64,000 bases of DNA, from assembly GCA_001695595.3 (NCBI GenBank), contig MBPM02000036.1:496001-560000 (forward strand), written 5' to 3'. Positions 1 to 12,060 of this stretch are shown here, one piece after another. The translations under genes were made by a program, and so were the position numbers. Each line of letters starts with the position of its first letter. Position 1 is the first letter of the stretch. The notes beneath the pieces are model-generated. The model worked only from the letters and a program-made list of their open reading frames with translations. It did no database searches and was not told where the DNA came from. This DNA comes from Plasmopara viticola (Eukaryota > Oomycota > Peronosporomycetes > Peronosporales > Peronosporaceae).

Positions 1-689
1 AAGAATACATCACTTATTTGTAAGGCGATAAAATGAAACAGTAACGACAAAAAAAAATTCTTTGAAAGAGTATGAGACTTTGGCCGTTTCGAATGCGATA
101 CTGCGGTCAAGCAATTCGTCACATGGCTAAATATAAACAAATTACAAATCATTATAAAAAAACTATGCTTATGCTTTCCTTCTTAATTAATTGGTGCGTT
201 GCGCGTTGTGATGAGTAAAATTTTAATATCCTTCTCCATTTTCCCCACATCTATCATTTCAAACCGAATATGTTAAGCGCTATTTCTGATTGTTTGCTTT
301 GAGTTAGTAATATCCTGCATGCTTCTTCCAAAAGACGCACTGTCGATCCACCCTTTAATCCCTTATAAGTGAAGACTGTATCGCTGCATGCAGCACGCGA
401 TCTAAATTTTAAAAAATCATGAGATTAGAAGCAACTGAAAATCATTGGTTCTTTGTTACCACGCAAGCGAGAAAACGAGATAAAAAGACAGCTTTTCAAA
501 ATACTTATACGATAAGGTATGTACTTGCTATTTAGTAGCCGTCTTTTGCTGCGTTTGAGGAAGTCGGCTTGTACCTCATAGTAGCCAGAGAACTTGTAGA
601 TAATCATGTTCAAGCTGCACACTTCGCCTAAAAAAAATTTCATTTACTTTCCGTCCGCAGTATAAAAACTGATTTACATATCGTAGACG

Positions 690-1200
690 CTCGTTACGAT
701 GCCGGTGTGAATGACTTCTATGTCAAGAAAGCAAATGGTATCACGGTCTAACAGGCAAACTCACCTCACTCAATTCCGTGTTTTATTTTCCAAGGGTGGA
801 TGGAAATTGGAGACAGGTCCATGCTTGTAATAATACGAAGGGTGCAAAGGTACTACCTCCTACTGAAAAAAGATCCTCTCTTCATGTATAATACATTAGT
901 TGTAATAGATATTTACATTATCACAATGAGGACCTGATAGAGTCTGATACAGTCATCACGGCGAATGGTTCGCCGAGCGATTTGCTTTGAGAGTAGTTAG
1001 TGATGCCACAAGAGATTACTAGTGTCCCGGCATCATGGTGCTGGCTAAACTATAGCAAAGTCGGTTTTGTGAGGTCTCTGTGGTCCATATGGGTTCTTGC
1101 AAAAGAACTTCCTTGCTGCAAGAACACACGTGTCGAAGCTGCTGAATTCTTGATTGGTCTTCATGACCTCAAATATTGCCTCTTATACTCTTAAAGTCGA
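690..1200 (+). pseudogene. Ty3/gypsy reverse transcriptase remnant (copy A)
   Basis: Read across frames, the plus strand shows a decayed gypsy RT. A WR-VHA-N block lies near 790..830, an LVMPQ block near 1000..1015, and an SVPASW stretch stands where intact elements have a NAPATF-like motif. Stops interrupt it (for example TGA and TAG just before the MPQ block). The same order appears near 28000..28290 and 60240..60560. In intact gypsy elements RT precedes RNase H, as it does here (RNase H remnant at 1590..1870). The catalytic YxDD region is not recognisable. It is non-functional; the family assignment rests on motif order. Confidence 0.55.
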
Positions 1201-1589
1201 CTTATCTACGGTAAAACGGCTACGGATATCGTTTTAGGCGTCTTCTTTTGTGGTGAATCTCGCAAAAGAAGCCGGCCTTTTCCACAAGTGCAGTGCTGGC
1301 TGTGCAGGTCTCGCAAAGACGCTGTGCGAGCTATTAAAAAACATGGTGAGCGGGAATAGCCTGCCTATCGACCGTGTACTACATCGTTCACGACCAAGTG
1401 ATATATTAAGCAATAAAAAGCCTTTCAGCGGCTACTTATGAATGCTTTGAAAATCGTGGCCGACTGGCGACATTTTGGACGAATCTTACGATCCCAATGG
1501 TTGTTTGTTATTACAACTCGATGAGGACGGAGTCAAATTTATCCAATCTAAATAAATATGGCTAACAAAATAACATCAGCCAAGACAAG

Positions 1590-1870
1590 AAACTACTTGC
1601 TTTGAAGTATGCACTGGTAAAATATCGAGTGTATTATTATGCTATGAGCCTTTGTAGTCGGTTGAAACCGTCATTGTTGCGGATGGCAATGAACAAGCTC
1701 TATTTGTTCCAGGTGATGACAGGATGGCTGTAAACATCTGCGGAATTTAGATTTCGCGCTCAATACAAACCAGGCAAGCTTGATGTGCTTGCCGACCGGC
1801 TTAAAGCAGGCTAGACTATGAGTTGAGCTACATTAGCAGATTTTAAAGCTCTATAATCGAATAAAGTTAT
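1590..1870 (+). pseudogene. Ty3/gypsy RNase H remnant (copy A)
   Basis: A decayed RNase H segment follows the RT remnant. It shows the LLALKYALVK block near 1595..1630, a region that in intact elements aligns with the acidic catalytic part, and then the YKPGKLDVLADRL block near 1765..1800, equivalent to the YRPGKxNVVADALSR signature at the RNase H/integrase junction. Stops lie between the blocks, so no product is expected. The same blocks recur at about 28795..29010 and, more diverged, at 61125..61340. The KPGK...ADxL signature is highly specific to Ty3/gypsy polyproteins. Confidence 0.6.
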
Positions 1871-4800
1871 TCGCCAAACAAAAGCTGTAGTCATTAGTGT
1901 GACTCATCGCACGTAGAGATATCGATGAAGTGTGACTAGCTTCCAGATTGTTTTTGCGGTTGCTTCGTCTTAGTGGGTAAACGGTTGATTTCTTGACCTG
2001 TCATGCATTACTAGGACTTTTTGAAACAGTGTGATTACTTGAACTCATCACCTTCATAAGCTTTGATTACATGAGTTCGACACCAGAACTGTCTCGATCC
2101 TGGACCATAAAGTGCTTGTGCGCTGGCGCCGCCTCATCTTACTTTCTTCAAAAAGAAATTTACAGTGAACAGTGTTAAGATAAACAAAATCATTCGAAGT
2201 GAAGCCATCCGAAGAAAAAGAGCTTCCCCGTGGGATTTCACAGCTCCATGTGCAAGCCGTCGTGCGGATTTAACAGATGGGGTAAAGTTAAAAAATACGT
2301 TTTAATAATCATTTCAGCGGAGCGGTGAAAAGGCATTGCAAAAACCACTTGAAAAGCTGGTGAAGAGAACAACACATAGTAATGGACGCGATAGATAAAT
2401 TACTGCGCACGTTCGTGACTAGACTATACCGGCTAAGTGCAAGAGAATTATTGCAGCAACAAAATGCGACAAAATATGGACTGGGCACTTTCAACACAAA
2501 AATGCAGTCAGAAAGCGTGTGAATGCATAAACTTTTGTGTGATGAATTTCGCAGATTAAATATTGAGGGTGTACATGCTGTCAAGTCTGACATAAGAAAG
2601 CAGAGTCGATCTGCAGTAAGCGGAGGAGCTAGTGCACTTTTTAAAGTCCACAAAATCCGGTGAACAAGAGGATGAGAAGAGACGTGGTTAAATAAGTTGC
2701 AAAACGGACAGAAGGTAGTAACAAAGTGCTAAAATTTAATGCACAAGGGATGTGGAGCGATCAGAGAATAACAAGAACGAAACGATTGATGCGGGTTTCG
2801 TCCCGTTCGTCGGTCTGTCAGGTTGTGCTAGGGCTGGTAAGGAATCGGGTTTGATTTGTGCAAGACAGAGCTTTAAACTATAAACAGCGAATTAAGTAGC
2901 CGCCTAGTGGAAGATCAAGACATAGGAGGAAATATTAAAATTTACCGCAGTGAGCGGTAGGCAACATCTGATATATAAAATATGACGGTAGCTCGTAGAT
3001 AGTGGCGACATCAGTCGGCAAGGAGATTCGAGTGTGCTGAAATAGCGAGCTTCACGCAAATTATGATAACTATAGCATTAACTCGCATGATACAAGCGGT
3101 ACCACGTATTGTATCGCGAAATACAAAGAAATATCGACGGATTCATTAGTAAACTAGCAGCGCTCGACGTTAAAATTTAAAACAATGTGCTAATAAGCCG
3201 TGTGGTGGGTATAAACAGAAAACTTTTGTTATCATTGTTATTATGTCGGTATTGGCAAAAATAAGAAAGCTTTCGATGAAAACATGCGATTAAGATTGCT
3301 GGTGCATTTCAAAATAAATTTGCGCGTTTAAATATTGCCAGAATCGTCAAGACAAATAGAACTTGGTGGGATAAAGCTCTCTGGTGAAGACAAAGCAAAT
3401 TGACTGACGTGTGCGCAATAAATTAGATGACAGTCTAGGAAGAACACGGGAAAGAGTGCACTGAATGACGCAGCTTTAGAAGTCGTTTGCTTACACTTCA
3501 AAGAAAATGGACACTCTGATAGACAGGCACACGATCTTTTTCAGCTTTGCATCTGACACAGTCATACCCATGACTGGCAATGTAACTTATAATACATTCC
3601 TTTGCGGAAGTCTGGGTGTGGCGCTCACATCATGTTCACGTTCTTTGACGAAATTCATAGCCGTCATTTATTTTGCCTTAGCTCTAGTAAACTCTGCGCG
3701 TTGTATCCCCTTTTTCTAGCTTAACCTCTATATCACTTCTAACTTTTTGACTGAGCTGTGCCTTCAGCTCGGCTCAGGCGTCTTCTTTGACTACCGTAAG
3801 CCCATTTTCATGAGCAGATTAATGTGTTAACACAATGCTGCTCTATTGACCTTGCCAATGCTGCTGGATTCACTTCTATTAAATGGATAAACACTCAGAT
3901 CACCTTATCGTGTTTCCGCAAGCCGTCTCCTGACTCATGCAAGTCCTCGCATCTTGAATAGCCGTAAAGCTGCCCTAAACTTACAACCTTGTTCCATCTG
4001 GCTGGATACGTAAAATATATTTGACCAGCATCACACCCCGAACTTGCAACGTCCGGCTATTCATCAGGAGATAGGTCGCTAAATGTACACACCGTGTATT
4101 TTTTGTCGGTGACATGCCTTACAGAAACCTTTAGTAAATACTCTAAAGACTCAACTGGGATAGTGTCGGCTTGCTCGATTGAATCTACAGACGCATAAGA
4201 TCTGTTCCAAGCCAAATCTGTCCATTAATGCTAGATGTGAAAGGAGTGCTGACATATAACGAATACTCACGTCCATAGAGAAATAACTATCCTCAAAACT
4301 TCGAACCTCATCTGAGGTGCTCTTCATTGCTTTGCCCTCATGCTCGACCTTGTTGGAATTGGTGCGACGAATACCTATTTGACGGATGATAGAACATCAG
4401 CCCGTACGGTTATAAAATGAGGCAGAAGAGCTGAATGTCCTCAGTGCTGTGCTTTCAAAGCAGCCAGCCGATCCTGGAGCTCACTACCAAGGGAAACCGT
4501 TTCTCGACACATTGCGGAGATCGCCGATTACAATTCGGCGGTAGATCTGCCGATAACTTTCATTGGTCACATGGCCAAATAAGTCCATTTCTACCCGTGG
4601 CACAATAATTGTTCGAAAACCTTTTAAACATCTGTGGACAGACCATCAAGGCCGATCTCGAGAGCAATCCCAAACCTGTACATTTGGTCCTTCAGAAGCT
4701 ACTACTTTTTATTAAGTGGACGAATGACCGGTCTTTGTTGGCTCTACTTGATCGCAAAGGCTAACGGTAACTCCACGCTGTGTGCACTTTGAAGCAGAGG

Positions 4801-6339
4801 CGTCCATACAATTACAAAAGTTTCTTGTGAGATGGTGTAATTATCCTGCTTCACAAAATTTCAAAGACCTACTGAAACGGCACTGTCATGACTCTCCAAT
4901 GGCCATAAAAATTAGGATCCGAAGTACTGCGTACTTGATTGCTCATTAACGATATCTCTACCGCACTTTTTATGACTATTCGGGTCTTGTAAAGCCTATC
5001 GAATAGGATGCCGTGAGAACAAGTGCCAAAACATTTTGATATATCAACAAACCAAAAATTGTTTTGTCGAGGCTTTCACAATTTGGAAAGGAATGAGTCG
5101 GCGATGCCGTCGACCTTACCAAGACAATGTCAACACACCGGCCATGTCAAATATCTAAATAATTAATGACAAAATGAGTTGTATTTCAAGCTTAGAATTC
5201 TAGTAGGTTAGCGGTCTTTAGACGAGTTGTACTCTCAAATCGCAGGCGCACAGGATGTGATTCTGTTCACCCAAATGCTTACGTGCGATAACAGAGCTGA
5301 AAAAAAACAGAAAGAAATCCCACACCGTCTATCTCTTTTGGCTTACGACATCTAAGGAATTGTTTTAGCAGGTTTTGATAAATATTAGGAGCACGCGCAT
5401 AGTAAATTTTAAAGACTTAACAAAGCCAAATCTTTAAAGAACCCTAAACGTGTTGTTGCTTCTTTTCCCGTTTAGACATGTTTTTGTAATCATGGCTTTC
5501 AGCCATTTTGACCCAAACAAAACACGTCCCAAAGATACGGAGTCATCAACTCATTTACAGATTGTGGGCGTTAGGGGGGGGGGCAATCTCCCCAACAGCG
5601 GTAGCAATGACGGTAAGAATGAGCCAACAAATTTTCGTTAACGGTGTGTTACTGTTGAGGAATTATCGGCTCTACTTAATGCAAACTCAACGAGTGGGAA
5701 TATGCTTATGCTGCGCTTTGAAGACATTGCGCAGCCTGACTTCGACGATGCTATTTAATCGCCCAGTCCATCGAATCGCGGATGATCCACTGTGCGTGTG
5801 TGTGAACATGTCCAGCCTACCTTACAAACGCTCTTCCAAAATATGCAGGTCTTGGTGTGTGACAATTGACCCTGGAGTATTATGCTCCGTAAAGACACGA
5901 TCAAAAGGAGTGATGCTACTTTTTCGACGCAGCACTTAGAAAGTGATTTTGCTCATTGGCTACCAAAGATCACGAAATGGTGCTCCGTACCCAGTATCTC
6001 GACGGAATAGGTAAAAATTCACACTATTGGACTGCAACCATACAAATGCTTCGGTCCACATATGTGGCTCTCAGCGTACATAATGCGAAGTGTGTATAAT
6101 TGGTGTTTCCTGTCAAGCCATATCTCTATGGATGGTCTGCTACAGACATGATCAAAAGGGCTCCCAATAGCAAGAACAGTCTTTGCTAAGACGCAGCGAC
6201 AAGTCGCTGATTTCTATACAAATTAGCTTCGTGCCCGAAAGAACGACTCAGGAGGAATGTGCCGCTTAAATTAGTAAAATAGCGTACCGTTTTTTCTACC
6301 TACAGCGAGGAATACGCTGTAAGATTCACGCCAACATTC

Positions 6340-6648
6340 TGTAGCAAGTGGCGCATAGTGGACGCTTTTAATTTAATATACTTTCACACCGGCTTAGGCG
6401 TTATTTTTTTCTTGGTTTGTGATGCGAAACGACAGGATGAGACGATCGATATACGACGCACTCGTCAGCACTCGGTCTATCTTGCTTTGGGAGTAGTTGG
6501 TCATGTCTTGAAAGCTATCGAACGCGTCTACAGACTTCGCAAGGCGTATGTACCGATGTATTTCAATGATATCGCTTTAGTGCACAGCGAGGATAGTATC
6601 ATAGACCTTTTTGCATGTATTGAGTTTCAACAGGTTTCTATATTCTAA
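6340..6648 (+). pseudogene. Second gypsy RT fragment, copy A
   Basis: An open stretch of about 96 codons without an ATG. A KWRIVDAFN block near 6343..6370 resembles the gypsy RT motif GKWRVVHAFN, and a YFNDIALVHS block near 6558..6588 stands where intact elements have YFDDIFVHS, so the first catalytic Asp is replaced by Asn. The spacing between the two blocks is shorter than in intact RT, implying an internal deletion. A parallel copy at 33493..33786 shares the Asn change, so the loss predates the duplication. It lies directly upstream of copia-1. It is a remnant, not a gene. Confidence 0.5.
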
Positions 6649-6724
6649 CCCTACTAGTTCGTATTATTCAAGCAATTTTATAAACACTTTCCCAACAATA
6701 TAAAAACAAGTCTCAATGCATAAG

Positions 6725-6870
6725 TGTTAACATTACACCGCTGAATGCATGTTGAACAGGTGGATGGCTTCACAGTAATTACAAGTACGTCACAATTAGT
6801 AATTACATATGGTAGCCGTTCATTGGTCAGGATAAATATATTCACTTCGGTTTTTACTTTCTTCTTAACA
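6725..6870 (+). repeat. Copia-1 5' LTR
   Basis: A 146-bp LTR, TGTTA...TAACA, directly preceded by target-site copy ATAAG. It is nearly identical in sequence to the LTRs of copia-2 and copia-3 although the encoded proteins are clearly diverged. The 15 bases after it (GGTTAACAGCCGC...) are shared with copia-3 and sit where a primer binding site is expected; the priming tRNA was not identified. Confidence 0.95.
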
Positions 6871-6912
6871 GGTTAACAGCCGCAACAAGCTCAAGCAACG
6901 TTCTCGCCCAAT

Positions 6913-9900
6913 ATGAACAAGCGCACCGAAGTCCTCCTAGGAAGTGGTAACTATTACCACTGGGAGTTTAACATGAGGATGACCCTGGCGCGGAAGGGTC
7001 TCCTGGGACACATCATGGGCGTCAAGGAAGAGAAGGACGTCACGGAGGCGTGGCTGGTTAATGATGCCAAGGCGCTAGGCATCATTGCTCAAGGCGTTGA
7101 GATCCAGCACCAAACCAAGATTCGGTCGGCTACGCGTGCTATGGAGGTGTGGGGAACCCTCCGCGATTTCTACAATCGCTCGACTCTTCACAATCGTGTT
7201 GTGATGACTCGTCGTCTACATGAGTTCAAGATGGTAAGTGGAACAAGCATGGCAGAACATCTGGACTCTTTTGACGAGCTAGTAGTGGGACTACAGGCTA
7301 CGGGAGAGCAAATTGATGAGTCACGCCAGCTGGTGGTACTTCTTAGCAGTCTACCTTCGGAGTACGACTTGACTTCGTCGATTGTGGAAAATGCAAGGGA
7401 CATTTCGTTGATAGAAGTCAAGAAAAGCTGCTCAAAGAGTCGGAGAAGCTGCAGAGGAAAGAAGCTACAGAGAAAGCGTTTCGCGTAAATGGAAATGGAA
7501 ATGCTAGAAGATTTAAAGGTGGACGGGACAATGGACGAAAGGGTGGTCCTCCACGCAATAACGGCGGCTTCAAGGGCAAGGGCTTCAACTATGACCAGTT
7601 TGGACACATGAAGCGGAACTGCCCGGCCGGTAAAAGATTCAACAGCGACGACACGGTGTTTGCTGCTGGTGAAGGGAAGTCATCAGGATGGCTGATTGAC
7701 AGTGGAGCAACTTCCCACATGACCCCACACAGGAAGGACTTGTTTGATTACAAGGGCCTAGAAGCTAGCATCGAAGTTACGATTGCAGACGGGAAGAAGT
7801 TGCTTGTTAAAGGAGTCGGCACGGTAAAATTGACCGGTTTGAACGGAATGAGGATTCGCATGGTTGAAGTTCTGCACATTCCCGGACTCGACAGAAGGTT
7901 GCTGTCAGTTGGCAAGTTGGCAGAGCGTGGCATGAGTGTGGAATTCTCGCGTTCGTCATGTGTCATTTGGAACAAGAAGCAAGCAATTGCGTCGGGCACA
8001 AAAGTTGGAAAGTCGTATTTTCTTGACTGTGAGCAAGAAGAAGCATGTCTCGTTGAATATACTGGGGCTGACAATCAGTGGGAGCTTTGGCATGCACGCA
8101 TGGGGCACCCCAGCAAGGATGCGCTGATCAGGACACAGCGATTGACTAATGGTATCCCAATTATCAAGCAAAGTGTGGAAAAATTGTGTGCCGGGTGTTT
8201 GAAGGGCAAGCAGACGATCACGGTGTTTCCGTCTCGTTCAATGACAAAGACGACACGTGTGTTGGAGCGTGTTCACACAGATGTCATGGGGCCAATGCGA
8301 ACTATCTCGAAGGGTGGTGCCAAATACATTCTCACGTTTGTGGATGACTTTTCACGATATGTTGCAATTTTTCTGATCAAGAGCAAGAGTGAAGTTGCTG
8401 GCAACTTCAAGGAGTTTCTGACATTATACGAAAACCAGTGGGGTGCACGACTAAGATGTTTGCGATCCGACAACGGAACCGAGTTCGTAAACAAGAAAAT
8501 GGCAGGAATATGTCAAGAGAACGGCATTGTACACCAGCGCTCCGTCCCATACAGCCCGCAGCAGAACGGAGTAGCGGAGCGTATGAACAGGACAATTATG
8601 GAGAAAGCCCGCAGCATGTTACACTACAAGAGAGTATCGACGGAATGGTGGGCGGAAGCGGTAAATACAGCGGTTTATTTAATTAATCGCTCCAGCAATG
8701 CGGTCCATCCTGACACCACGCCGTATGAGCTAGTTTTCAAAATGAAGCCTCGAATGGATCACCTGCGCGTATTTGGCTCGCAAGGCTACGCTCATATTGA
8801 CGATGTGAAACGGACCAAACTGGAACCCAAGAGTTTCAAGTGTATGTTTCTTGGCTATGCAGAGAATGTCAAGGGCTATCGCGTGTTTTTCTTGGAGAAT
8901 GCCAAGATTAAAGTGACCCGCTCTGTAAAGTTGGATGAGCGTGAGGTGGGCGGCATCTACGACACGCAAGAGCTTAAGCCGGAAACAATTGTTCAAGTAG
9001 TTAAGGATGGTGATGAAGTCAATGTTCAGCATCAAGTGGATCGACAGTCAGTCCCGGACGATCCCATGGAAGCTGTCGAAGAGACAGTCGAGGATGTCAA
9101 TATGGAGGATGTAAATCGTACGCCAAGCGCAGTTGTACAGCGGCTAATGCCTTCTGAGAGCCCTGTACGAAACGGGCTTGAGCTAACGGAGTATCATCAA
9201 CCTTCCCAAGTGCAACAAGAAGATCGTTTGGTGTTTCGGCCAGAATTGGAGCGAACGCGAGTAAGACGTGAGCCAGTGCTTATGCTAAGAAACGGTTCCG
9301 ATGGCGGAGAGTCAACAGAAGGAAGTGAGGGCCCACCGACTCCAAAGCGTGCTAGGATTGACGAAGATGGACTAATTGCGGAAGTCTTTCTTGCCTACGC
9401 TGTGAATATTGACGATGATATGGACTCACCGACTACTTATACTCAAGCAATGGCAAGCGACGATGCAATGAAATGGCGTGAAGCAATGGATGGTGAGCTT
9501 CGCTCTCACGAAGATAATAAAACGTGGACATTGCAGCCACGAGGGGAGATTGGACGCACAATTGGATCACGATGGGTATTTGCCAAAAAGCGTGATCAGA
9601 ATGGCGCTATCGTGCGATACAAGGCACGACTAGTCGCGAAAGGTTTCAAGCAGAAGTATGGCGTTGACTTTTTCGAGACATATTCCCCGGTTGCCAACAT
9701 GAATTCGATCCGAATAATTCTCGCGGTATGTGTTGAATGTGGCTATCAAATGGAACAGCTGGACGTCGACACGGCTTTTCTTAATAGCGTGTTGACGGAC
9801 AACGTTTTTATGGAAGTTCCGCTTGGTGTCGACAATGCTCAAGGAAACATATGTCAACTAAACAAGGCTATATACGGACTTAAACAAGCAGCGAGTGCCT

Positions 9901-11005
9901 GGAACAAGACAATACATCGTGTCTTCATCAGGAATGGCTTTAAGAGTTGCGGAGCAGATCAATTTGTTTATGTCAAAAGAACTAAAGAAGGTTTTGCTTA
10001 CGTTGGACTATATGTGGACGACATGATTATCGCAGCAAGAAGCAGCAAAGAATTAAATCTAGTAAAGGGAGTACTCAAGAATGCTTTCAAGATGAAGGAG
10101 CTTGGTCAGGCGGAATTTATTTTTTGTATGGAAATTGATCACGACAGGTCAGCTGGAATTTTGATGATCAAACAGACTCGCTACATCGATGACGTGGTCA
10201 AGCGATTCGGTCAACAAGATGCCAAAAGTGTTGAAAACCCTTGCGTATCAGGATTGAAGCTGTCGTCAAAGCATTCACCCACAACGGAAGAGGGACGGTC
10301 GACAATGCGATCAAAGCCTTATCGCTCTTTGATTGGATGCTTGCTGTACATAACGACATGCACTCGGCCTGATATTGCTTACGTGGTGACGCAGCTATCA
10401 CGTTTTCTGGAGAGCCCAGGACTACAACATTGGAGCGCAGCAATTCGAGTAGTACGGTATCTGAAGACCACGCGTCAAATCGGTATCGTCTACCAAGGAA
10501 CTGGAAGCGTTACGGTCAAGGCATACTCGGATGCAGATTGGGGCAGCAACACGGATGACAGACGCTCGGTCTCGGGAATTATGGTCATGATTGCAAGCGC
10601 ACCAGTGGTATTCAAGTCGAAGTACCAGCGGACAGTTGCGCTGAGCTCAGCGGAAGCTGAGTATATGGCTCTCAGCTTATGCACACAAGAAGTTCTTTGG
10701 ACGCGGGCAATGCTAAAGGACATGGGTCACGAGCAAGTTGAAGGCACACAGGTTTGGGAAGACAACCAGGGTGCGATTGCGTTAGCCATAACGCCGGATA
10801 CCATGCTAGGACGAAGCATGTGGACATCAAGCACCACTTTATTCGTGAGAACCTTCAAGAAGGACTGTTGAAGATCGAATATATCGACACGAAGAGTCAG
10901 CTTGCAGATATGCTGACGAAGGCAGTTGGGACCAAGATGCTTAAGTATCTGCGCGAAGCCACAGGAATCAAGACCAAGTCAGCAACAAAGGACACACAGC
11001 ATTAG
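6913..11005 (+). pseudogene. Copia-1 gag-pol, frameshifted
   Basis: Encodes the copia order gag, protease, integrase, RT, RNase H. The start at 6913 (ATGAACAAGCGC) aligns with the start of the intact copia-3 frame. Gag is open to about 7418, where one base is missing relative to copia-3. A long frame then runs from about 7500 to 10871 with protease DSGATSH (near 7698), the integrase HHCC region, core motifs SDNGTEF and GVAERMNR, RT motifs LDVDTAFLN and YVDD (near 10010), and RNase H SSAEAEY (near 10650). A second one-base loss near 10788 shifts the frame; the C-terminus (KSATKDTQH) is read in another frame to 11005. The zinc knuckle (7587..7622) has lost two of its Cys residues (GFNYDQFGHMKRNC). 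It cannot make a full polyprotein. Confidence 0.92.
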
Positions 11006-11018
11006 CGGTGAGTGGGAG

Positions 11019-11150
11019 TGTTAACATTACACCGCTGAATGCATGTGCTTCACAGTAATTACAAGTACGTCACAATTAGTAATTACATATGGTAGCCGTT
11101 CATTGGTCAGGATAAATATATTCACTTCGGTTTTTACTTTCTTCTTAACA
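11019..11150 (+). repeat. Copia-1 3' LTR
   Basis: A 132-bp copy of the 5' LTR. It lacks 14 bases present in the 5' LTR, between GCATGT and GCTTC, and is otherwise identical. It is followed by target-site copy ATAAG. Confidence 0.95.
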
Positions 11151-11510
11151 ATAAGGGGCGGCCAGACTTATAACTAATGTCGAAGACCGATCACTATATA
11201 ATTTACCACTTTTACGTAGGGTAGGTGGCCGCTTGTGTAGTGCGCAATAGCACACGGTTTGCAGCTTAAGTCTCTTTTTAAGAGTCTCTTAGATCAAAGA
11301 AAAGTCGTTGGGCACAGATATAGCCGTACATTCATCCGCTTTGGTAAGATGAAGGATTTGCAACAGAATCACAGTTTTATCATCATTATCTTGCTTCATT
11401 CAAAATTGTAACTATAGATCAAAGTTCGAAAAGCTAACATTCACCAACACTTTATAAAGGTTTATGTCACTTTGTCTTAAAGTAATTGTCGTAAAGTACG
11501 ACAAAAACCG
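11151..11510. repeat. Copy A of the segmental duplication, right part
   Basis: Continuation of copy A after copia-1, matching 33857..34218 (GGGGCGGCCAGACTTATAAC onward). Homology stops near 11510, a few bases past the point where the tRNA-derived SINE begins in copy B. No gene is seen. Confidence 0.85.
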
Positions 11511-11805
11511 TAAACATTTTTTTTCTGTCAAATGGTTTTTTTACAATAGAATTTGTTTCACTTTTTTGACAAAAAAGAGAGATGGCGGCGCTAGCTTACA
11601 CATGGTCCACACTTTGAGACAGACCGAAAGTCGAGCACATGTGATTTAAACTGAGAAAGGCTAAGAGATTTAGTGGCCGAACTCATTTTGAAAAGGTCCA
11701 GGTGATGAATGACAGGTCGAGAATTAGACCGTCTGTCCGCTTAAACAAAGCAATTGCGAAATTTCTCGAGATGCTAGTCACACTACTTTGATATATCTAC
11801 GTGCG

Positions 11806-11893
11806 AACCCGCACGACGAGGTTTACATGGAGCTGTACCAATTCTCATCGCATAGAATTGGTACAGCTCCATGTACACCTCGTCGTGCGGGTT
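11806..11893. repeat. Near-perfect palindrome, 40-bp arms
   Basis: The left arm 11806..11845 and right arm 11854..11893 are inverted copies with one mismatch, separated by an 8-bp spacer (CATCGCAT). The arm sequence is related to a piece of the gypsy block (the AGCTCCATGT...CGTCGTGCGG stretch near 2248, 29450 and 61752), so this is probably an inverted duplication inside an old gypsy fragment rather than a MITE. Confidence 0.9.
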
Positions 11894-12060
11894 GAATGGG
11901 TGAATGTACATTAAATTAGACGCTTTAGGAATCAACCCATTAGAATGGCGAAGTAGTATTGCAAACAAAGAGTAAGAAGTTGGTGAAGAGAACAACTCAT
12001 ATTGTTGCACGCGATAAACAAATTACTGCACACGTTCGCGACACGATTATACTACTAAGG
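11854..12060 (+). mobile_element. Short gypsy-block fragment
   Basis: This stretch resembles 2245..2440 and 29450..29640 of the gypsy block: the AGCTCCATGT...CGTCGTGCGGGTT part, and then AAG(T/C)TGGTGAAGAGAACAAC followed by a CGCGATA...ATTACTG...CACGTTCG stretch. Much sequence between the matching parts has been lost. It is a decayed fragment with no coding capacity; its left end is the palindrome. Confidence 0.6.

Larger units (their letters stand above)
1..6724. repeat. Copy A (left part) of a long segmental duplication of decayed Ty3/gypsy DNA
   Basis: This stretch matches 27216..33861 base for base over long runs, with scattered substitutions and small indels, in the same orientation. 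A third, much more diverged relative lies at 59890..64000. The block carries degenerate reverse transcriptase and RNase H remains of Ty3/gypsy type, full of stops and frameshifts in both copies, so decay largely preceded duplication. The left end is cut by the window edge. The right end at 6724 is not a natural boundary: copia-1 is inserted there and the homology resumes at 11151. No intact gene is seen here; short open frames across 2300..5400 are not conserved as proteins between the copies. Confidence 0.85.
6725..11150 (+). mobile_element. Copia-1: Ty1/copia LTR retrotransposon with broken gag-pol
   Basis: A complete element bounded by two direct LTRs (6725..6870 and 11019..11150) that start TGTTA and end TAACA. 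It is flanked by the 5-bp target duplication ATAAG (6720..6724 and 11151..11155). The unoccupied site, with a single ATAAG, is preserved at 33857..33861 in copy B of the surrounding duplication, which proves the insertion boundaries. A purine-rich tract (11005..11018) precedes the 3' LTR as a plus-strand primer. The internal polyprotein has at least two frameshifts and a damaged zinc knuckle, yet the two LTRs are identical outside one 14-bp deletion, so the insertion is recent. Confidence 0.95.

Noticed and set aside
5573..5583. Poly-G run as a G-quadruplex or regulatory signal
   Set aside because: A single homopolymer run that varies in length between copies A and B; it lacks four G-tracts.
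5450..5939. Two overlapping open stretches of 63 and 143 codons in copy A
   Set aside because: Not conserved as proteins in copy B, where an indel and a poly-G length change break them. A RFEDIAQPDFDDA-like peptide in one frame is intriguing but the stretch has stops.
7188..10723. Antisense open frames within copia-1
   Set aside because: They mirror the pol coding strand and have no motifs of their own.
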